Source of the DNA: Rhizobium sp. Leaf371
GTDB lineage: Bacteria; Pseudomonadota; Alphaproteobacteria; Rhizobiales; Rhizobiaceae
Assembly: GCF_001424045.1 (NCBI RefSeq)
Contig: NZ_LMQB01000027.1
Coordinates: 1 to 64,000 of the forward strand
Direction: 5' to 3'
DNA length: 64,000 nucleotides
The translations under genes were made by a program, and so were the position numbers. The notes under the pieces were generated by a model. The model made no database searches. It was not told the DNA's origin and saw only the letters and a list, made by a program, of their open reading frames with translations. Shown here one piece after another: positions 54,730 through 63,370 of the stretch (the stretch's first letter is position 1; each line of letters opens with the position of its first letter).

Positions 54730-55143
54730 TCAGGAACTGAAACTGCCGAGGATCCAGAGCGAGACCTCGGCCGCGATCTCCGCGGTTGCGAATTCATAGC
54801 TTCCGTCGAAGATCGCCGTGTCGTTGAACGAGAGGACAAGTCCACGGCCGCTTGCGGCGTGGGTAATCCGCACTTTTCCGGGCACGATGAGATGGCAGAG
54901 ATAATGCCGTCCCTGCGCCAGCACGATACCCGCCTTGCCGTCATGCAGCCGGACGAAGAAGGCGTTGCCATCGGCGGTGGGATGAATGGCCCGGATCGCT
55001 TCCTCGGGAAACGCTCGTCCGAAATCGAGAATCGCCTGCCCCTCGTCCGGTTCGGAGAGGTCCTCGGCTTCCTGCCGCTTCATGCGCTGGTAAAGATAGG
55101 CCGCGGCGAACAATGATGCGGCGATGGCAATCCAGGATATCAT
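54730..55143 (-). CDS. Hypothetical membrane-anchored protein (137 aa)
   Basis: A single N-terminal membrane helix (MISWIAIAASLFAAAYLYQRMKR) is followed by a soluble domain with a beta pattern (AFFVRLHDGKAGIVLAQGRHYLCHLI, FNDTAIFDGSYEFAT). The ATG at 55143 has GGAAAG 7 bases upstream; a longer frame to 55182 lacks support. No family is recognised. It converges on trmFO and stands alone. Confidence 0.65.
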   Translation of the reverse strand: MISWIAIAASLFAAAYLYQRMKRQEAEDLSEPDEGQAILDFGRAFPEEAIRAIHPTADGNAFFVRLHDGKAGIVLAQGRHYLCHLIVPGKVRITHAASGRGLVLSFNDTAIFDGSYEFATAEIAAEVSLWILGSFSS

Positions 55144-55365
55144 CGGAACTTTCCATTTCGCGCAGCGCCTCGGGCGGGCCACTCGACATTGAGCCTCTCG
55201 ACCGGCGCACGCCTCGAATGTCCGGCGCCACCTGAGAGATCGTCATGTCGTCCGATTTGAGACGCGCAACCCAGCCAGCCGGTCACTCCTGCCCGTCATC
55301 ATCGATCGTCGTCCGACCCGTTTCAGCCTGCCGATGTAACGCGCGTGGCTTGCGCGAGTGTGCCG

Positions 55366-56244
55366 TTACCAGCGACCGCTCCGGGCCGCCCGCCACATCC
55401 ACCATTGGCGCCGCCATTGCGGCGGAACGATCGACCTCTCGAACACATCCGCGCCGGCCTTTTCGGCCCGCGTGAAGACGGCCTCCGCCAGGGCGACGGT
55501 TGCGAAAGCGGGGCGGTTCCCCCGGGAAACAGTCTTGGAGACCGCGCGCGCCTTGCCGAGATGCTCGCGACCGAGCCCGGTCAGTGCCTGGACCGCGCGC
55601 GCGGTGGCGGCGCGATCCGCGCCGTTCAGGAAGGATGTCCGGTCGAGGCCGATGGCGCCGAGGAGATCCGCGGGAAAGTAGACCTGACCCCGCTGGCGGT
55701 GGATCGGCGCAAGCATCAGCAGACCGGCGATCGTCTGGGCCACGCCCGCATGCCCGGCCGCCTCGGCCGAACCGCGTGCGGTTTCCGGGTCGAGGATGAG
55801 GCAGGCAAGCTGGATGAGGGCTGAGGCGGTTTCGCCGGCATAGCCTTCGAGGGCACTCCGGCTCTCCATCGGGTCGTCGTAGAGATCGAAGACGCGCGCG
55901 TCGATCATGTCGAGCAGCACACCGATCGGCAGATGCGCCTCCCGCACCGTGTGCAGCAGCGCTTCGGCCAAGGGGTTTCCGTCGGCCTTTGCGCCGGAGG
56001 TATCCTCCAGCGCATCGCGCCACCATTGAAGGCGGATTTCGCCCGGGAGAGGATCGCGGACGACGTCGCGGACACGGGCGATCTCGGCATGAAAGGCGTA
56101 AAGCGCAGCCAGCGGTCCCTGGCTTTCCGGCGGCGCCAGCAGGCAGGCGAGATAGCGGTCGCGATCACTTTCGCGGAGCGCTGCGAGACTGGGCGAGACG
56201 ACGGGCTTGCCGGGCGCGGTATCGGGCGGGTTGGTATCGGACAT
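55366..56244 (-). CDS. Squalene/phytoene synthase-family protein (NDUFAF6-like)
   Basis: 292 residues of the trans-isoprenyl diphosphate synthase class (PLALYAFHAEIARVRDVVRDPLPGEIRLQWWRDAL at residues 46-80; QTIAGLLMLAPIHRQRGQVYFP near 174). No carotenoid or hopanoid genes adjoin it. This group resembles the mitochondrial complex I assembly factor NDUFAF6 more than true phytoene synthases, and its neighbour encodes an NDUFAF3-like protein. The start at 56244 (MSDTNPPD) is preferred to upstream extensions. The gap to the next gene is 13 bases, so it is likely in the secDF operon. Confidence 0.8.
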   Translation of the reverse strand: MSDTNPPDTAPGKPVVSPSLAALRESDRDRYLACLLAPPESQGPLAALYAFHAEIARVRDVVRDPLPGEIRLQWWRDALEDTSGAKADGNPLAEALLHTVREAHLPIGVLLDMIDARVFDLYDDPMESRSALEGYAGETASALIQLACLILDPETARGSAEAAGHAGVAQTIAGLLMLAPIHRQRGQVYFPADLLGAIGLDRTSFLNGADRAATARAVQALTGLGREHLGKARAVSKTVSRGNRPAFATVALAEAVFTRAEKAGADVFERSIVPPQWRRQWWMWRAARSGRW

Positions 56245-56257
56245 CGGGTCGATCACG

Positions 56258-56644
56258 TCACACGGCAATGAGCGCTGCGGCGACATTGCGCTCTTCGGCC
56301 AGCATGATGTTGTAGGTCCGCACCGCCGCACCGGTGCTCATCGGATCGGACGAGATCGAGCGGCTTCGAAAAGCCGTCTTCACATCCGCCGACAGGGGTC
56401 GGATGTTGATGCCGGTTCCCACGAGAATGACCTCGATATCACCGGCTTCCGCGATGACGCGGTCGAAATCGGCCGATGTCAGAGGCACGCCTTCCTCCTT
56501 TTCCCAGCCATAGATGCCGGAAGGAAGCAGGAGCAGCGAGCCGCGATGCGACATGCCGGCAAAGCGGAATCCGCCATTGCCATAGGCATCGATGGGCGCG
56601 CGGCCGGGGAAATGAGCATTGCGAACTTCGATCGGTCGGCGCAT
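56258..56644 (-). CDS. Mth938-like (DUF498) domain protein, NDUFAF3-like
   Basis: 128 residues matching the Mth938/DUF498 family: FRFAGMSHRGSLLLLPSGIYGW, then FDRVIAEAGDIEVILVGTG and STGAAVRTYNIMLAEERNVAAALIAV. The human relative NDUFAF3 assembles complex I, and its bacterial homologues commonly lie beside secDF, as here. The ATG at 56644 overlaps the secDF stop (TGATG); an overlapping GTG at 56647 is less likely. Confidence 0.85.
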   Translation of the reverse strand: MRRPIEVRNAHFPGRAPIDAYGNGGFRFAGMSHRGSLLLLPSGIYGWEKEEGVPLTSADFDRVIAEAGDIEVILVGTGINIRPLSADVKTAFRSRSISSDPMSTGAAVRTYNIMLAEERNVAAALIAV

Positions 56645-59172
56645 CACGCTGCTCCATGCATGTCGCGCGCCCGGGCGCGGGCGCGCTTCAGCCGGAACAG
56701 GATGAGCACCGGCCCAGCCACATAGATGGAGGAGAACGTGGCCACGGCCACCCCGAACATCAGGACGACCGCAAAAGGCCGTATGGTATCGCTGCCGAAA
56801 AGGCTGAGCGCCGCCAGAGCCAGGAGCGTCGTCGCACCGGTGAGAACCGTGCGCGACAGGGTTTGGTTGATGGCGGTGTCGATCAGGATCGGCAGAGGCA
56901 TGCGCGGGAACCGGTTCAGATTTTCTCGAATCCGGTCATAGACGATGACCGTGTCGTTCAACGAGTAACCGACGATGGTCAAAAGCGCGGCCACGCTCGT
57001 TAGGTTGAACTCCATGCCGGTGACGACGAAGAGGCCCATCGTCAGGATGACATCGTGCAGCGTCGCCACGATCGCGCCGGCGGCGAACTGCCACTCGTAG
57101 CGCGCCCAGATGTAGAGGAGGATGCCGAGCAGCGAGATGGCGACGCCGATGGAGGCGGACCGCGTCAGCGTCTCGGACACCGTGGGACCGACCACTTCGA
57201 CGCGCCGCAGATCATAGGCGCTGTCCAGTTCGTCGCGAATGAGAATGACGGCCGTCTGCTCGGCATTTTCCCCGCCGTCGCGCGACTGCACCCGAATAAC
57301 GGCATCGCGCGACGAACCATAGGGTTCGACGGAGACGTCGCCGAGATTGAGCTGGTCGAGACGCGCACGGATATCCCCGATATTGGCGTTGCCCTCCCGC
57401 GCCTGGACCTCGATGACGGAGCCTCCGGAGAAGTCGATGCCGAGATTGATGCCGAACAGACCGAAGAGCACGACGGTGAGGATCGACAGGGCGGCGGTGA
57501 TCGAGAAGACGAAACGGCGTGCCGCCATGAAGCGAAACGACAGGTGATCGAACATGGCGGTCTTGATGCCGCGCGGCAGGCGCTTGCGCGGGCGCCGCCG
57601 CTGCCAGGCCTCCAGCATCACGCGGGTCAGCGTGAAGGCGGTGAACAGCGTGGTGACGATGCCGATGGCCAGCGTGACGGCGAAGCCGCGAATGGCGCCA
57701 CTGCCGAGATAAAGGAGGATGATCGCCGCGATCAGCGTGGTGATATTGGCATCCACGATGGCGCCGAAGGCGCGGGCGAAGCCGAGCTGAATGGCTTGGC
57801 GGAAGTCGCGGCCCGCGGCCGCCTCCTCACGAAAACGCTCGAAGATCAGCACGTTGGAATCGACAGCCACCCCGATCGTGAGCACGATGCCGGCGAGCCC
57901 TGGAAGCGTCAAAGGCAAGCCGGTGGCCGTGAGAACGGCGACGATCATCACGACGTTGAGAACGACCGCAATGCTGGCGACGACACCGAATCGCCCGTAA
58001 AAGCCGACCATGAAGGCGATGATGACGACTGTGCCGACGGCGCCGGCGACCAGCATGGACTCAATACTGTCGGAGCCGCGACCGGCGCCGACGGTGCGCT
58101 CCTCGGCAACGGTAATCGCGGCCGGCAGGGCGCCGGCACGCAACACGAGGGCCAGATCCTGCGCACCCTCCGGCGTCATGTCCGCCACGAGCCGCATTCG
58201 CCCATCCGTGATCGCCTGGCGAATGAGGGGTGTGGCGATAACCGAGCCGTCGAGCACGACAGCCATGGTGGTTCCGGCAGCCGCCTTGGTGGCCTCCGCG
58301 AAGCGACGTGCACCATCATCGGTAAATGCCAGATCGACAACCGGCGCGCCGTTCTGCCCGTCCGTCGTTGCCGTGGCGTCGGAAATATCGGCGGTCGTCA
58401 CGACCGGCTGGCGCTTGACCAGCGTCGCGACCGGCGGATCTTCTGCGGAATAAAGAACTTCGGAGCCGGCGGGCGGCGCATTGCCGACGGCCTCTTCGAC
58501 GGTCGTGGACATATCGACCAGACGGAACGAAAACTCGCCGCCCTGCGCAAGCACCGTCTTCAGCTGTTCGGAATCATAAAGTCCGGGGACCTGGACCACA
58601 ATCCGGTCGGCACCCTGCCGTCCGAGACGCGGCGCGACGACGCCCAATTCCACGAGACGTCGTTCCAGAACGGCGATGCTGTCGGCGAGCGCGTCACTCA
58701 GACGTGCATCGATGCCTTCGGGCGTCATGGCCAAGCTGGACTGGCCGTCCGTGGTGCCGACGAAACGCAATTCGCTGACGGCCTTGCCACCGCGGCCGCG
58801 ATCGACAGCGCCGACCAGCGGCGCCAACACCTGCGGCAAGGTCGAGGCCTTGGCCTGGTCCTGCAAGGAGAAGGTGATGTCCGTGCCGCTGCCCGAAAGA
58901 TCGGAATAGGCAAGATTGGCGTTGCGCAGCTGGGCCGCAACGGCATCCGTCGCGGCCTGCAGCCGGGTGCGCGCCACATCGTCCCGTTCGACCTTGAGCA
59001 CGATGCGCGAACCGCCGGACAAATCCAGCCCAAGGACGACCTGATGGGCTGGAACCCAGTCCGTCAGACGGTCGAGAAGCGAACGTGGCAGGACGTTCGG
59101 CAGGGCCACGACGAGGCTCGCGAGAACGACGAGCCAGACGAGAACAGTTCCCCAGCGTGAGGTTTGCGGCAT
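56644..59172 (-). CDS. secDF: Protein translocase subunit SecDF (fused)
   Basis: 842-residue fusion of SecD and SecF, the RND-type proton-driven partners of SecYEG. The SecD half has the N-terminal helix and QVVLGLDLSGGSRIVL near residue 45; its membrane part contains TIGVAVDSNVLIFERFREE. The SecF half starts near 535 and includes VEVVGPTVSETLTRSA and GYSLNDTVIVYDRIREN. About 12 membrane helices are expected. It is 60 bases downstream of yajC. Confidence 0.95.
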   Translation of the reverse strand: MPQTSRWGTVLVWLVVLASLVVALPNVLPRSLLDRLTDWVPAHQVVLGLDLSGGSRIVLKVERDDVARTRLQAATDAVAAQLRNANLAYSDLSGSGTDITFSLQDQAKASTLPQVLAPLVGAVDRGRGGKAVSELRFVGTTDGQSSLAMTPEGIDARLSDALADSIAVLERRLVELGVVAPRLGRQGADRIVVQVPGLYDSEQLKTVLAQGGEFSFRLVDMSTTVEEAVGNAPPAGSEVLYSAEDPPVATLVKRQPVVTTADISDATATTDGQNGAPVVDLAFTDDGARRFAEATKAAAGTTMAVVLDGSVIATPLIRQAITDGRMRLVADMTPEGAQDLALVLRAGALPAAITVAEERTVGAGRGSDSIESMLVAGAVGTVVIIAFMVGFYGRFGVVASIAVVLNVVMIVAVLTATGLPLTLPGLAGIVLTIGVAVDSNVLIFERFREEAAAGRDFRQAIQLGFARAFGAIVDANITTLIAAIILLYLGSGAIRGFAVTLAIGIVTTLFTAFTLTRVMLEAWQRRRPRKRLPRGIKTAMFDHLSFRFMAARRFVFSITAALSILTVVLFGLFGINLGIDFSGGSVIEVQAREGNANIGDIRARLDQLNLGDVSVEPYGSSRDAVIRVQSRDGGENAEQTAVILIRDELDSAYDLRRVEVVGPTVSETLTRSASIGVAISLLGILLYIWARYEWQFAAGAIVATLHDVILTMGLFVVTGMEFNLTSVAALLTIVGYSLNDTVIVYDRIRENLNRFPRMPLPILIDTAINQTLSRTVLTGATTLLALAALSLFGSDTIRPFAVVLMFGVAVATFSSIYVAGPVLILFRLKRARARARDMHGAA

Positions 59173-59232
59173 GACGCTCCCGGCGCTTCGCAGTGGATCG
59201 ATCGGATCGTCGTCTTAGCCGCAGGCGGCCCG

Positions 59233-59568
59233 TTATTCCTTGACGGGTTCGCCCTTGACGCGGACTTCGGTCACACCACTGCGTACCACACGAATCTTGA
59301 TGCCGTCAGCAATTTCCACTTCGAGCTCACCGTCGTCGATGACCTTCGTAACCTTGCCGACGATGCCGCCGCCCGTGACGACCTGATCGCCGCGACGGAT
59401 GTTCTTCAGCAATTCCTCGCGGCGCTTCAGCGCGCTGCGCTGCGGACGGATGATCAGGAAGTACATCACGACGAAGATCAGCAGGAACGGCAGGATGGAC
59501 ATGAGAATGTCCGCGCTGCCGGCGCCGGTTGCACCTGGCGTCTGCGCGAAAGCTTCCGTAATGAACAT
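59233..59568 (-). CDS. yajC: Preprotein translocase subunit YajC
   Basis: 111 residues with a membrane helix (MSILPFLLIFVVMYFLIIRPQ near 23-43) followed by the typical RREELLKNIRRGDQVVTGGGIVGKV. YajC associates with SecDF. It leads the leftward yajC-secDF-DUF498-NDUFAF6-like cluster. GGAG precedes the ATG at 59568. Confidence 0.95.
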   Translation of the reverse strand: MFITEAFAQTPGATGAGSADILMSILPFLLIFVVMYFLIIRPQRSALKRREELLKNIRRGDQVVTGGGIVGKVTKVIDDGELEVEIADGIKIRVVRSGVTEVRVKGEPVKE

Positions 59569-59813
59569 CGATCACTCCTCAAAAAACAACAATAGCGGCC
59601 GGAAGGGCGGAACGCCCTTTCGCGGAATGGCCGCACTATAAGAATGGCCGCTGCGATTGCAACGCGCCGAACCATGCCTCTCGCATAGTTTATCCCGACG
59701 CAGAAGGACTTTTCACCGAAGCGGTGACCTTTCCCCAGGCTAGGACGCGTGTTAGCGCAGCCTTGAGACCAAGCGAACGCGCCGTCCGCGATCGCAGGCA
59801 AGAGGAGACCGGC

Positions 59814-60698
59814 ATGAGCGAAGCGACACTCGAACGGCTGATGGAGGAGGTTCGCAGGCTGTCTGCGGCGGTGGAACGCATCGCGGGGCCCGCACCCGCG
59901 GTCAACGACCTCGATGTGGCGGAGTGTTTCGTCTGGGCACCGTCGCGGGCGCATCTGCAGCCCGTCGCCCGCCCGAACCGGATCGAGCTGTCCCTGATCC
60001 AGAGCGTCGATCATGTGCGCGACATCCTGCTCGATAACACATTGCGGTTTGCGGAGGGATTTCCGGCAAACAACGTCCTTCTCTGGGGTGCCCGCGGCAT
60101 GGGCAAATCCTCGCTGGTCAAATCCGTCCACGCCGCGGTGATCCAGCGCACGGGCGTGCCGCTGAAGCTCGTGGAGGTGCATCGCGAGGACATCGCCACC
60201 CTTCCCCACCTCATGGACATCCTGAAGGCGGCTGCGGTTCCCTTCATCGTCTTCTGCGACGATCTCTCGTTCGACCATGACGACACATCGTACAAATCGC
60301 TGAAGGCCGTGCTCGACGGGGGCATCGAAGGGCGACCTGGCAATGTGCTGCTCTATGCCACCTCCAACCGCCGCCACCTGCTGCCGCGCGACATGATGGA
60401 GAACGAGCGCTCGACAGCGATCAATCCCTCCGAAGCCGTCGAGGAGAAGGTGTCGCTGTCGGATCGCTTCGGCCTCTGGCTCGGCTTCTACAAGTGCAGC
60501 CAGGACGACTATCTCGCGATGATCGACGCCTATGCGGAGCATTTCGCGCTCCCGCTGGCCAGAGAGGCGCTGCACGCGCAGGCGCTTGAGTGGAGCACGA
60601 CGCGCGGCGGCCGATCCGGGCGGGTGGCGTGGCAATTCATTCAGGATCTGGCGGGCCGGACGCGAACGCGAATCCTGGACACGGATAGCCGTTCCTGA
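59814..60698 (+). CDS. DUF815 AAA-type ATP-binding protein
   Basis: 294 residues. Walker A is WGARGMGKSSLVKSV near residues 95-109, Walker B FIVFCDDLSF near 143-152, and a sensor-like LLYATSNRRHL near 179. The family (DUF815) is widespread and uncharacterised. AGAGGAG precedes the ATG at 59814; the frame from 59724 is rejected. It is divergent from yajC and converges on the LysM-M23 gene with a shared terminator. Confidence 0.9.
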   Translation: MSEATLERLMEEVRRLSAAVERIAGPAPAVNDLDVAECFVWAPSRAHLQPVARPNRIELSLIQSVDHVRDILLDNTLRFAEGFPANNVLLWGARGMGKSSLVKSVHAAVIQRTGVPLKLVEVHREDIATLPHLMDILKAAAVPFIVFCDDLSFDHDDTSYKSLKAVLDGGIEGRPGNVLLYATSNRRHLLPRDMMENERSTAINPSEAVEEKVSLSDRFGLWLGFYKCSQDDYLAMIDAYAEHFALPLAREALHAQALEWSTTRGGRSGRVAWQFIQDLAGRTRTRILDTDSRS

Positions 60699-60732
60699 GG
60701 ACCGTGAAGCGCCCTGCCCGCAAATCCAAGCA

Positions 60733-60757
60733 AAATCCCCGGACGTGCCGGGGATTT
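60733..60757. terminator. Bidirectional terminator after DUF815 and LysM-M23 genes
   Basis: AAATCCCCGG (60733-60742), 5-base loop ACGTG, CCGGGGATTT (60748-60757). A and T tracts flank both sides, suiting the converging genes. Confidence 0.85.
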
Positions 60758-60801
60758 GTCTGTCGTCTCGGAAGATCGGATGCTGGTGTCGTGACCGACG
60801 C

Positions 60802-62373
60802 CTATTCGAGGTAGGTTGCCGGGTTCACCGCAGTCGCATTCTTGCGGACTTCGAAGTGGACCTGCGGCTGCGTTGCCGTGCCGCTCATGCCGGAGGCTGC
60901 GAGCGTCTGGCCGCGCTGGATCTTCTGGCCGCGCTGGACCTTCAGCTCCGAGGCGTTGCCGTAAACCGTGACGGTGCCGTCGTCATGGCGGACCAGGACG
61001 GCGTTTCCGAGTTCCTTCAGGCTGCTGCCGGAATAGATGACCACGCCGTTTTCGGCTGCCTTGATCGGGGTGCCCTCGGGGACCGAGATGTTGATCCCGT
61101 CATTGCGGTTGCCTTCGACATTGGCGCCGTAACCGGCGACGACCGCGCCGCGCACCGGCCAGCGATACTTGCTAATGCCGGTTGCCTTCGGGGCATCTGA
61201 GCCATCGTCCTTGGCCGCGACCTCGTTGACCGACTGCTTGGCGACGGCCGGCGTGTACTCGGTCGGCTTGGAGGCATCGGCCTTTGCCTGCTCCACCTTG
61301 GCCGATTTCGGCTCGAGCTTCGGCGCGGAAGCTTTCGGGGCGACCGATGCCGTGGTGACCTCGTCCGTCCCGGGCTGGGCCGCGTTTCGGGCAACCGACG
61401 ACGTCTTCGGCAGCTTCAGAGCCTGGCCTACGCGGATCGAGCCGTTCGTCAGGCCGTTCTCGGCGCGCAACTGATCGACCGAAACACCGTTGGCCTTGGC
61501 GATACGGTTGAGCGAATCGCCGGCCTTGACCGTGTAGGTGCCCGCCGTGTCGCCTTCGCCCGTCAGCGGCTGCTTGCCGGTGGTCGCACCATTGGCAAGC
61601 GAACCCTTTTCGCGGCTCTGCGTCTGCGTCGGCAGGATGGCAACGTCGCGGTTCTCGGGGAGAACCGGCTTGTTCTTCTGCTTGTCGACATCGAGGGCGG
61701 TGGCGGCCTGCGATGCGGAGGCCTTGGCCGCACTTCCGGCTGCGCCGTATGTGGGGATCAGGATGCGCTGACCCGGCTCAGCGTCGGAGCCGCGCTTCAG
61801 GCCGTTCGCCTTCAGGATTTCCTTTTCCGGCACGCCAAATCGGGTGGCCAGCGAGGCCGTCGTATCGCCCTGACGCATCAGGACAGCCGGGGCGTTGACG
61901 GTGGACCAGCCGCTGGTCGGCCGAACGGTCGCGGTCGTGACCGGATCGGGCGCGGCCAGCGCCGGCACACGACCCTGCGAGGCGGAAGCGGTCGAGGGGA
62001 AAGGCTGCGCGCTCGGCCGACGCGTCGGCTCTGCCGTGGGATCGGCGAGCGTCGTCCGCTGAACGTTCATCGGCGTGGAGGCCACCCGCGTCCGGGAGAC
62101 GGGCGCGGCACCGGCCGGATCCGGGTACGCCTGATTGACGGCGGCCTGACGCGTGTTGGACATGGGCGGCATGTTGCCGCCGCCGTCGACATCCCCGCCC
62201 GGAACGCTTGCGCTCGGAATGGAATTGGTCGTCGTCAGGTCGGACGAGCGTGAAAACAGCCCTCCGAAGCGGGACGAGTCCGAACTGCAGCCACTCGCCG
62301 CGCTCGCCAGGAGAACGGCCACTCCCAGACGGACGACCGATTTATGAACAGATGACGATACACTTAAACGCAT
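60802..62373 (-). CDS. LysM / M23-domain lipoprotein (NlpD-like), probably non-catalytic
   Basis: 523 residues. A signal peptide with lipobox A-S-G-C (Cys29) anchors it in a membrane. Two LysM peptidoglycan-binding repeats lie near 165-212 (MRQGDTTASLATRFGV) and 278-322 (YTVKAGDSLNRIAKANG). The C-terminal M23 domain near 400-520 has lost metal ligands: the HxxxD stretch reads EGNRNDGINIS, and the final motif QVHFEV keeps one His. It therefore resembles NlpD/EnvC-type activators of amidases in cell division. ATG 62373 is chosen. Confidence 0.88.
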   Translation of the reverse strand: MRLSVSSSVHKSVVRLGVAVLLASAASGCSSDSSRFGGLFSRSSDLTTTNSIPSASVPGGDVDGGGNMPPMSNTRQAAVNQAYPDPAGAAPVSRTRVASTPMNVQRTTLADPTAEPTRRPSAQPFPSTASASQGRVPALAAPDPVTTATVRPTSGWSTVNAPAVLMRQGDTTASLATRFGVPEKEILKANGLKRGSDAEPGQRILIPTYGAAGSAAKASASQAATALDVDKQKNKPVLPENRDVAILPTQTQSREKGSLANGATTGKQPLTGEGDTAGTYTVKAGDSLNRIAKANGVSVDQLRAENGLTNGSIRVGQALKLPKTSSVARNAAQPGTDEVTTASVAPKASAPKLEPKSAKVEQAKADASKPTEYTPAVAKQSVNEVAAKDDGSDAPKATGISKYRWPVRGAVVAGYGANVEGNRNDGINISVPEGTPIKAAENGVVIYSGSSLKELGNAVLVRHDDGTVTVYGNASELKVQRGQKIQRGQTLAASGMSGTATQPQVHFEVRKNATAVNPATYLE

Positions 62374-62512
62374 GACGCTTACCTACTTGGAACATAGCCC
62401 CGATGTAGGTTTATTAAAGCGTATTAGAGTTACCGGCGGGTTAAGACCCCGTCACGCTTTCCGGTTTTCCGTGTGCGTAATTCGGTTGTAACGGAGAAAA
62501 TCCACAAGCAGA

Positions 62513-63163
62513 TCAAAAGCTTTCGCGATAAAAGCGCTCGATCTCGGAATGCTCGGCGCGGCTCTCGGTCACGTCCTCGTAGGACACCGAGCCGGTATCC
62601 CAGCCGAACTTGTCGCCGGTGATCATGACGGCCGGCGCATCGCTTCCCTGCTCGGAGGAAACAGGCTTTTCGCCATCCAGAAGGACGTCGACCAGGGTCT
62701 GGAACCCACCTGCCGCATCGAGACCCGACTCGTCGTCGTATTCCACGGAGCGCAGGCCGGCGACGGCCGCATCGCGGGTTCCGAAATAGCGAAGGCTGTC
62801 CTGATCGTCCGGACGCAGATTGTCGTAATAGTCGATGAAGCCGCGGTAATAGGCCTTGTAGTCGCCGGTTTCGCCATACTTGCCGAAGGCCTGGTATTCG
62901 CGTGCGGCGAGATGCGGCGAGAGCTTGTTGTTCCATTCCTCGCGCGTCAGAGGCGGGTACTTCTCCTGCGCACGCTTGGTGCGCGACAGGAAGAGAAGCG
63001 TTTCGGCGGAGAGGGAGACGCGGGAAGAGGGATCGTAGCTGCCGCCGATGGAAACCACGGGCGTCGAGGCCTCGCGATTTTCGACATCGGGCCGGACCGG
63101 AGATCGCGGCGTCCGCTGGCCCGCGTCGTTCGTCGCGATGATCGTTTTGCCTGCAATCTGCAT
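62513..63163 (-). CDS. Hypothetical protein behind a CtrA-type site (216 aa)
   Basis: Soluble protein without signal or membrane helix. It has a proline-rich N-terminus, a segment SLSAETLLFLSRTKRAQEKYPPLTREEWN and a Tyr-rich middle (YKAYYRGFIDYYDNL); it is acidic overall. I do not recognise the family. The ATG at 63163 lies 7 bases after AGGAG; the ATG at 63169 is too close. A full CtrA motif with a GANTC site lies about 100 bases upstream, so its expression may vary with the cell cycle. Confidence 0.7.
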   Translation of the reverse strand: MQIAGKTIIATNDAGQRTPRSPVRPDVENREASTPVVSIGGSYDPSSRVSLSAETLLFLSRTKRAQEKYPPLTREEWNNKLSPHLAAREYQAFGKYGETGDYKAYYRGFIDYYDNLRPDDQDSLRYFGTRDAAVAGLRSVEYDDESGLDAAGGFQTLVDVLLDGEKPVSSEQGSDAPAVMITGDKFGWDTGSVSYEDVTESRAEHSEIERFYRESF

Positions 63164-63261
63164 GGACATGCTCCTTGCGCCTTCACGCCCCGGGAGCTTG
63201 CACCTCTGCTAAGCTCTTTGAGGTCTTCCTTGGGGTAGATCCCAAGGCTTGCGCCAGGCTG

Positions 63262-63306
63262 GAGTCGGTTAACGCGCTGTTAACCCTCTTGATTTGCCTG
63301 CGTTCC
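63262..63306 (-). promoter_or_regulatory. CtrA site with GANTC and possible EcfG-like promoter
   Basis: TTAA-N7-TTAAC (63269-63284) is a complete CtrA consensus and lies within a perfect dyad GGTTAAC-GCGCT-GTTAACC (63267-63285). GAGTC, a CcrM (GANTC) methylation site, lies close by at 63263-63267. On the minus strand GGAAC (63306-63302) and GGTT (63285-63282) with 16 bases between resemble an EcfG promoter with a changed -10, overlapping the CtrA site. Confidence 0.6.
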
Positions 63307-63370
63307 CCGCGACTAACCGGTAAGGCAGTGCTTCAGTCTGCTTACCAACGAGCGGAGCGGATCCTGATTC

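Noticed and set aside
57055-59160. 701-codon plus-strand frame
   Set aside because: Antisense to secDF; low-complexity Gly/Asp/Arg composition and no family features.
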